NCBI GenBank assembly: GCA_003242735.1 | Contig: QGVH01000014.1 | Span: 34,096-98,095 of the forward strand | Reading direction: 5' to 3' | Length of the DNA stretch: 64,000 bases | Origin: a bacterium | GTDB lineage: Bacteria; Gemmatimonadota; Gemmatimonadetes; Longimicrobiales; RSA9 | Shown: piece by piece, positions 60,390 to 64,000 of the stretch | Layout of the letters: the number at the start of each line of letters is the position of its first letter | Position numbering within the stretch: position 1 is the stretch's first letter | Translations under genes and position numbers: made by a program | The notes under the pieces: model-generated | Told to the model about the DNA's origin: nothing | Seen by the model: only the letters and a program-made list of their open reading frames with translations | Database searches by the model: none

Positions 60390-61784
60390 ATGCGCTGGAA
60401 ACTGCTGATGCTGGCGGGAGTCGTGGCCACGGCCGCCTGCCGTGAGGCCGACCGGCCTGGTCCACCCGTGTACGGGGCGCTGGTGGCGGTGGACTCGGAC
60501 CCCCGGGGCGCCCGGATCTTCGTGGAGCGTCAACAGCGGGCGCAGGTCACGCCGGACACCTTGAGCGATGTGCCGATCGGCAGGCGCGAGATCGGCGCGC
60601 GCCTGGACAGCATGGGGGTGCCGTACGGCTTCGCCGAGCTGGTGGAGGTGCCTGAGGAGGGCATCGTGGAGGTGTTCGGCCCCCTGCTGTTCCGGTGCAC
60701 CGTGGATGAGTGTTTCCGAGTCTTCACGAAGTACCGGACGGCGAACACGATCCGCTTCGCGACGAGCCCCACGGGCCACCTCTTCTACATCGATGGCACC
60801 GGCGGCGGGTTGTTCTGGCCGGCCGAGACGCAGAACAGCTACGTGGCCGGTGGCGGCGCCGCGTTCGCCGGCGTGTGGGGCACGACGTCCACCCCGGTCG
60901 CGCTCGGCCCGTACTCGTTCGGGGACCAGTTCGGGAACTGGGCCCACTACCTGGCCGGCCGGCCCGCGCCGGAGGTGAACGAATCGGAAACGGGCTTCTC
61001 GCTGCGGCAGACCACGTGGGTGCTGCCGCCGGGCATCTTCGGGCTCTACAACACGGTGCGCGGGCTCGAGATCGAGCAGGAGGTGATCGGGCGGCACGAC
61101 GTCGAGGGCGTGCTGCTCGTGCGCCTGACGTACCGCAACATCTCGAGCCACCCGGCGTACCGGCAGATGGATCCTCAGCCCGCCGAGGGCGGGACGTACA
61201 CGGACGCCTATATCGCGTTCGCGCTGGATGCGGACATCGGCGAGGCGGAGGATGACCTGGTGAGCTACGATCCGGACCTCGGGCTCGTCTTCATGTACGA
61301 CGCGCAGTTCCGGGAGGGGGGCTTCCAGGGCGGCTGGGCGAACCGGCCGGCCCTCGTAGGCGTGCGGGTCCTCGAGGCGCCGGCGGGTTTGACGCCGATC
61401 CTGACCGCGTGGCCGCGATCGGAAGACTGGTATCCCGGAACCGTATCCGAATCGAACGGCTGGGGCTGGCTCGCCGGGCAGCAGGACCAGAGCAGGTTCC
61501 CGCGCCATCCCGACGCGAGGATCGGCTACGCGCCCACCGTGCCGGACGATTACCGGATCGTGGCCAGCGTGGGTCCGCTGCGGCTCATGCCCGGCGACGC
61601 GGCGTCGTTGACGGTCGCCGTCGTGATCGCTGAGCCGGAGCCGGGTACGTTCGTTTCCGGTCAGACCGTCCCGCCCGGCGACCCGCTCGACCCGAACCGC
61701 CAGATCCTCCGCGTGGCCGAGGGGTTGCGGCAGCGCGCGATCGCGGCGGAAGAGCTGCTGGACCTCCTCCCGGCTCGGCGCTGA
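60390..61784 (+). CDS. Lipoprotein with N-terminal PEGA-like domain
   Basis: A 464-residue lipoprotein (signal peptide ending TAAC, Cys17). Residues about 28-72 look like a PEGA domain (VAVDSDPRGARIFVERQ, LSDVPIGRREIG). The remaining part is a beta-rich domain with many aromatic residues (LFYIDGTGGGLFWPAETQNSYV, NESETGFSLRQTTWVLP, FALDADIGEAEDDLVSYDPDLGLVFMYD). I do not recognise the larger domain. The start has GGAG. It ends in a 22-bp perfect terminator. Confidence 0.7.
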   Translation: MRWKLLMLAGVVATAACREADRPGPPVYGALVAVDSDPRGARIFVERQQRAQVTPDTLSDVPIGRREIGARLDSMGVPYGFAELVEVPEEGIVEVFGPLLFRCTVDECFRVFTKYRTANTIRFATSPTGHLFYIDGTGGGLFWPAETQNSYVAGGGAAFAGVWGTTSTPVALGPYSFGDQFGNWAHYLAGRPAPEVNESETGFSLRQTTWVLPPGIFGLYNTVRGLEIEQEVIGRHDVEGVLLVRLTYRNISSHPAYRQMDPQPAEGGTYTDAYIAFALDADIGEAEDDLVSYDPDLGLVFMYDAQFREGGFQGGWANRPALVGVRVLEAPAGLTPILTAWPRSEDWYPGTVSESNGWGWLAGQQDQSRFPRHPDARIGYAPTVPDDYRIVASVGPLRLMPGDAASLTVAVVIAEPEPGTFVSGQTVPPGDPLDPNRQILRVAEGLRQRAIAAEELLDLLPARR

Positions 61785-61797
61785 ACGCAGGATCGGT

Positions 61798-61850
61798 GGG
61801 ATGGAGGCGGGGCCGGCATCCTGATGCCGGCCCCGCCTCCATCCCTTTCC
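61798..61850. terminator. Exceptionally long perfect terminator hairpin
   Basis: A 22-bp perfect stem runs from 61798-61819 to 61824-61845 around the loop CCTG, followed by TTTCCTCTC on the plus strand. It lies between convergent genes and is the longest perfect stem seen in the window. Confidence 0.85.
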
Positions 61851-61885
61851 TCTCGAGGCCGGTCACACACGACGGGCGCCGGGCA

Positions 61886-62470
61886 CTATCGCCCCATCCT
61901 CTTCTTCAGCTCTCGGAGCCGCGCCTCCGCCTCACGCTCCCGCCGCTCCCGCTCGAGGCGGCGGAACTCGGCCTCGGCGGCCTCGTCCACCCCATCGCCC
62001 GTCCAGCGCGGCCCCCGGGCTCCGACAGCGTCGACGCCGTCCGGCGCGGCGCCCGCGTCCACCTCGGCCGCCCGTTCGCTGACGATGCGCTCCATCTCCG
62101 CGAGCTCGCGGCGCAGCAGGTCGCGCTCGGCTTCCAGGGCCTCGGCCTTGCGCTCCAGCACCGCGGCGCGCTCCGCGTGGCGGACGGCGAAGCGCGCGGC
62201 GATCGCGGCGGTCTCCTCGTCGCCGATGCCCCGGGCCAGCCCCTCGCGGCGGCGGCAGACCGCTTCCTCCCGGCGTTCGGCCGCGGCCTGGCTGCGCGCG
62301 TTCGCGAGCTCACGCTCGATGCGCTCCAGCTCCGAGCGGACGACGGAAATGTCCTTCTGCATGGCACGGAGCCGGTCGCGGGCGCCGCCCGTGCCCTGGT
62401 CCTCGCCGTACAGCTCTCGGCGGAAGTTCTCGACGGCTTCACGCCATGCGTTTCTCAGCTCCTGGAACAT
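61886..62470 (-). CDS. Coiled-coil hypothetical protein
   Basis: A 194-residue, highly charged helical protein. Coiled coil covers about 35-140 (DRLRAMQKDISVVRSELERIERELANARSQAAAERREE and ERAAVLERKAEALEAERDLLRRELAEMERIV). A loop with GAAPDGVDAVGARGPRWTGDG follows, then a second helix (EFRRLERERREREAEARLRELKKRMGR). No signal peptide. It resembles PspA-like helical proteins in shape but not in motif. The ribosome site is weak. Confidence 0.6.
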   Translation of the reverse strand: MFQELRNAWREAVENFRRELYGEDQGTGGARDRLRAMQKDISVVRSELERIERELANARSQAAAERREEAVCRRREGLARGIGDEETAAIAARFAVRHAERAAVLERKAEALEAERDLLRRELAEMERIVSERAAEVDAGAAPDGVDAVGARGPRWTGDGVDEAAEAEFRRLERERREREAEARLRELKKRMGR

Positions 62471-62574
62471 GGAGACAAGGTAACGCGCAGGCGCGCGGCG
62501 GGGTAGCGCGGCCCGATCCTTGCGCCCCGAGGCGCGCGGCCGGCGGAGGCAACGGGATCGAGGAAGGGGTCCGT

Positions 62575-63465
62575 ATGAGCAAACCGTCCGCGGGCTTCGC
62601 GTATCCGGACCCGGGTTCGCTGACGCGCGAGGAGCTGAAGTCCATCACGCACGGCGAGTTCTGGATTCCGGAGGCCGAGCGCGTGGTCTACCAGGCGGCG
62701 CTGCGCGCGCTGAACCAGGCCGGCGTTCCGTACGTCGTGAGCGGGCTGTACGCGATCTATGCGTACACGGGGATCTACAGGCAGACGAAGGACCTGGACC
62801 TGCTCCTCGAGCCCAAGTACGTGATCCAGGCCGCCCGGGTGCTCCGCGACGCGGGGTTCCACACCCGCCTGGAGCAGGCGCACTGGATCGGGAAGGCGTT
62901 CCGTGATGAGGCGATGATCGACCTCATCTACGGGATGGGGAACGGGCTCGCGCTGATCGACTCGCAGTGGTACCGGCACTCCCGGCCGGGCATCCTGGCG
63001 GCGACGCCGGTGCGCGTGGCGCCGCCGGAGGAGCTGATCTGGCACCGGCTGTTCATCGCGGAGCGGCACCGTTCGGACGTGGCGGACGTGGTCCACCTGA
63101 TCCTCGCCCGCGGCGATGAGCTGAACTGGGAGCGGTTGCTGGAGCGGGTGGGCGAGCACTGGCGGCTGTTGCTCGGGCAGATCCACTTCTTCGACTACGT
63201 CTATCCGGGCTACCGGCGGCGCGTGCCGCAGTGGGTGCGGGAGGACCTCTACGAGCGCGCGTTCGAGGAGATGAACGTGGTGGGCGATCCCAACGCGTGT
63301 CTGGGGACGCTGGTCTCGCGCTTCTCCTTCGCCATTGACGTCAACGAGTGGGGGCTGCGTGACCTGAGGGCCGAGGCGATCGCGCGGATGCGCGCGGAGC
63401 CGGTGATCCAGGAGATCCGCGAGAGCGAAGTGTGGGATGACCAGGCGACAGGGATCGAGGGTTGA
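62575..63465 (+). CDS. Nucleotidyltransferase-fold protein
   Basis: A 296-residue protein with a nucleotidyltransferase-like start: YVVSGLYAIYAYTGIYRQTKDLDLLLEP, where G, the hydrophobic helix and TKDLDLL are the usual signature. The following lines (VAPPEELIWHRLFIAERHRSDVADVVHLI) resemble the AbiEii-like/MNT group that often has DUF-type accessory helices. The substrate could be a nucleoside, protein or small molecule. GAGGAAGG is the ribosome site. Its end overlaps the metallophosphoesterase gene by 29 bases. Confidence 0.75.
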   Translation: MSKPSAGFAYPDPGSLTREELKSITHGEFWIPEAERVVYQAALRALNQAGVPYVVSGLYAIYAYTGIYRQTKDLDLLLEPKYVIQAARVLRDAGFHTRLEQAHWIGKAFRDEAMIDLIYGMGNGLALIDSQWYRHSRPGILAATPVRVAPPEELIWHRLFIAERHRSDVADVVHLILARGDELNWERLLERVGEHWRLLLGQIHFFDYVYPGYRRRVPQWVREDLYERAFEEMNVVGDPNACLGTLVSRFSFAIDVNEWGLRDLRAEAIARMRAEPVIQEIRESEVWDDQATGIEG

Positions 63466-64000
63466 GGAGCGCGGTGCGCCCCGCGAACGCGGGACCCGAC
63501 GGGTCAGGATCGCGGCGGTTGGCGACCTGCACTTCGATGGGACGCAGCGGGGCGCGCTCGTGGACCTCTTCAGCGCGATCAACGCGGAGGCGGACATCCT
63601 GGCGCTGTGCGGCGACCTCACGACCCACGGGCACCCGGACCACATGCGTGCGTTCGTGAAGGAGCTGACGGGCGTCGAGGTCCCCATCGTGGCGGTCTAC
63701 GGGAATCACGACCACGAGTACGACGCGACGGAGGAGCTGACGGCGATCCTCGCGGAGCGGGGCGTGCACGTGCTGGACGGGGGCCAAGTCGTGATCCAGG
63801 GGATAGGCTTCGCCGGCGCGAAGGGTTTCGCTGGCGGGTACGGGCGCGGTGCGCTGGCGCCGTTCGGCGAACGGCTGATCAAGGACTTCGTGGGCGCGGC
63901 GATCGAGGAGGCGATCAAGCTGGAAACGGCGCTCCGCACGCTGACCACCGACGTGAAAGTCGTGCTGATGCACTACTCGCCGGTGACGGACACGCTGCGC
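63437..64000 (+). CDS. Metallophosphoesterase, 3' end outside window
   Basis: The visible 188 residues begin at the ATG at 63437 inside the previous gene, or at another start within about 20 codons. The calcineurin-like metal sites are IAAVGDLHFDG (Asp, His), LCGDLTTHG and VYGNHDHEYD. The last visible part, VVLMHYSPVTDTLR, should contain a later His ligand. These enzymes hydrolyse phosphomonoesters or diesters. The overlap with the nucleotidyltransferase-like gene suggests a functional pair. Confidence 0.85.
   Translation, partial: MTRRQGSRVEERGAPRERGTRRVRIAAVGDLHFDGTQRGALVDLFSAINAEADILALCGDLTTHGHPDHMRAFVKELTGVEVPIVAVYGNHDHEYDATEELTAILAERGVHVLDGGQVVIQGIGFAGAKGFAGGYGRGALAPFGERLIKDFVGAAIEEAIKLETALRTLTTDVKVVLMHYSPVTDTLR

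Overview
The window is about 70% GC and gene-dense on both strands. It carries no rRNA, tRNA, CRISPR array, transposase or phage gene that I can see. The gene set suggests a chromosome segment of a Gemmatimonadota bacterium, or a close relative: a GWxTD-domain protein with TPR-like repeats, a TonB-dependent receptor with a carboxypeptidase-regulatory-like N-terminus, several lipoproteins, MacB-type permeases, a lysine-rich H1-like protein and a Gram-negative envelope. The phylum is an inference from gene content, not from a marker gene.

Left part (1-16 kb): an outer-membrane receptor/lipoprotein pair, an M19 dipeptidase, a glutaminyl cyclase, a small conserved protein, a lipoprotein HtrA protease, an efflux-type adaptor with two MacB-like permeases but no ATPase, a YggX-like protein, an H1-like protein, a patatin-barrel protein (likely type Vd autotransporter), two PH-domain membrane proteins and a cold-shock protein. 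Next (16-30 kb): an epimerase; a phenylacetyl-CoA epoxidase operon in the order paaA, paaD N-terminal part, paaB, paaC, separate zinc ribbon, preceded by a palindromic operator; a class A penicillin-binding protein; a lysine-dehydrogenase-like enzyme; secreted or anchored proteins; an amidohydrolase with an apparent internal deletion; an ECF-type sigma factor; and an OsmC-like protein.

Middle (30-48 kb): M28 peptidase, lytic transglycosylase, a DUF2378-like sensor protein, a deaminase, a serine beta-lactamase-like hydrolase, a dienoyl-CoA-reductase-like SDR, a phosphatase/fructosamine-kinase pair (probable protein deglycation), an aminotransferase, an alanine symporter, a DEAD-box-derived protein whose ATPase motifs are lost but whose RNA-binding tail remains, HU, a GAF histidine kinase, and an aspartase fused to a cyclic-nucleotide-binding domain.

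Right part (48-64 kb): a duplicated unit made of a conserved leader plus a small secreted two-cysteine protein, interleaved with a DsbA-like thiol oxidoreductase and a beta-propeller lipoprotein, next to a sensorless sigma-54 activator; a POT peptide transporter; a four- to six-gene run with a TVP38 membrane protein, a radical SAM enzyme, the GWxTD protein and an inner-membrane protein; a PEGA lipoprotein; a coiled-coil protein; a nucleotidyltransferase-like protein; and a metallophosphoesterase cut by the window end. Many convergent gene pairs are separated by long perfect hairpins.

The strongest candidates for something undescribed are the duplicated small-secreted-protein/leader/sigma-54-activator locus (48.2-52.4 kb), the dead helicase, the cNMP-aspartase fusion and the split PaaD. 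All calls were made by reading the sequence; no database search was run.
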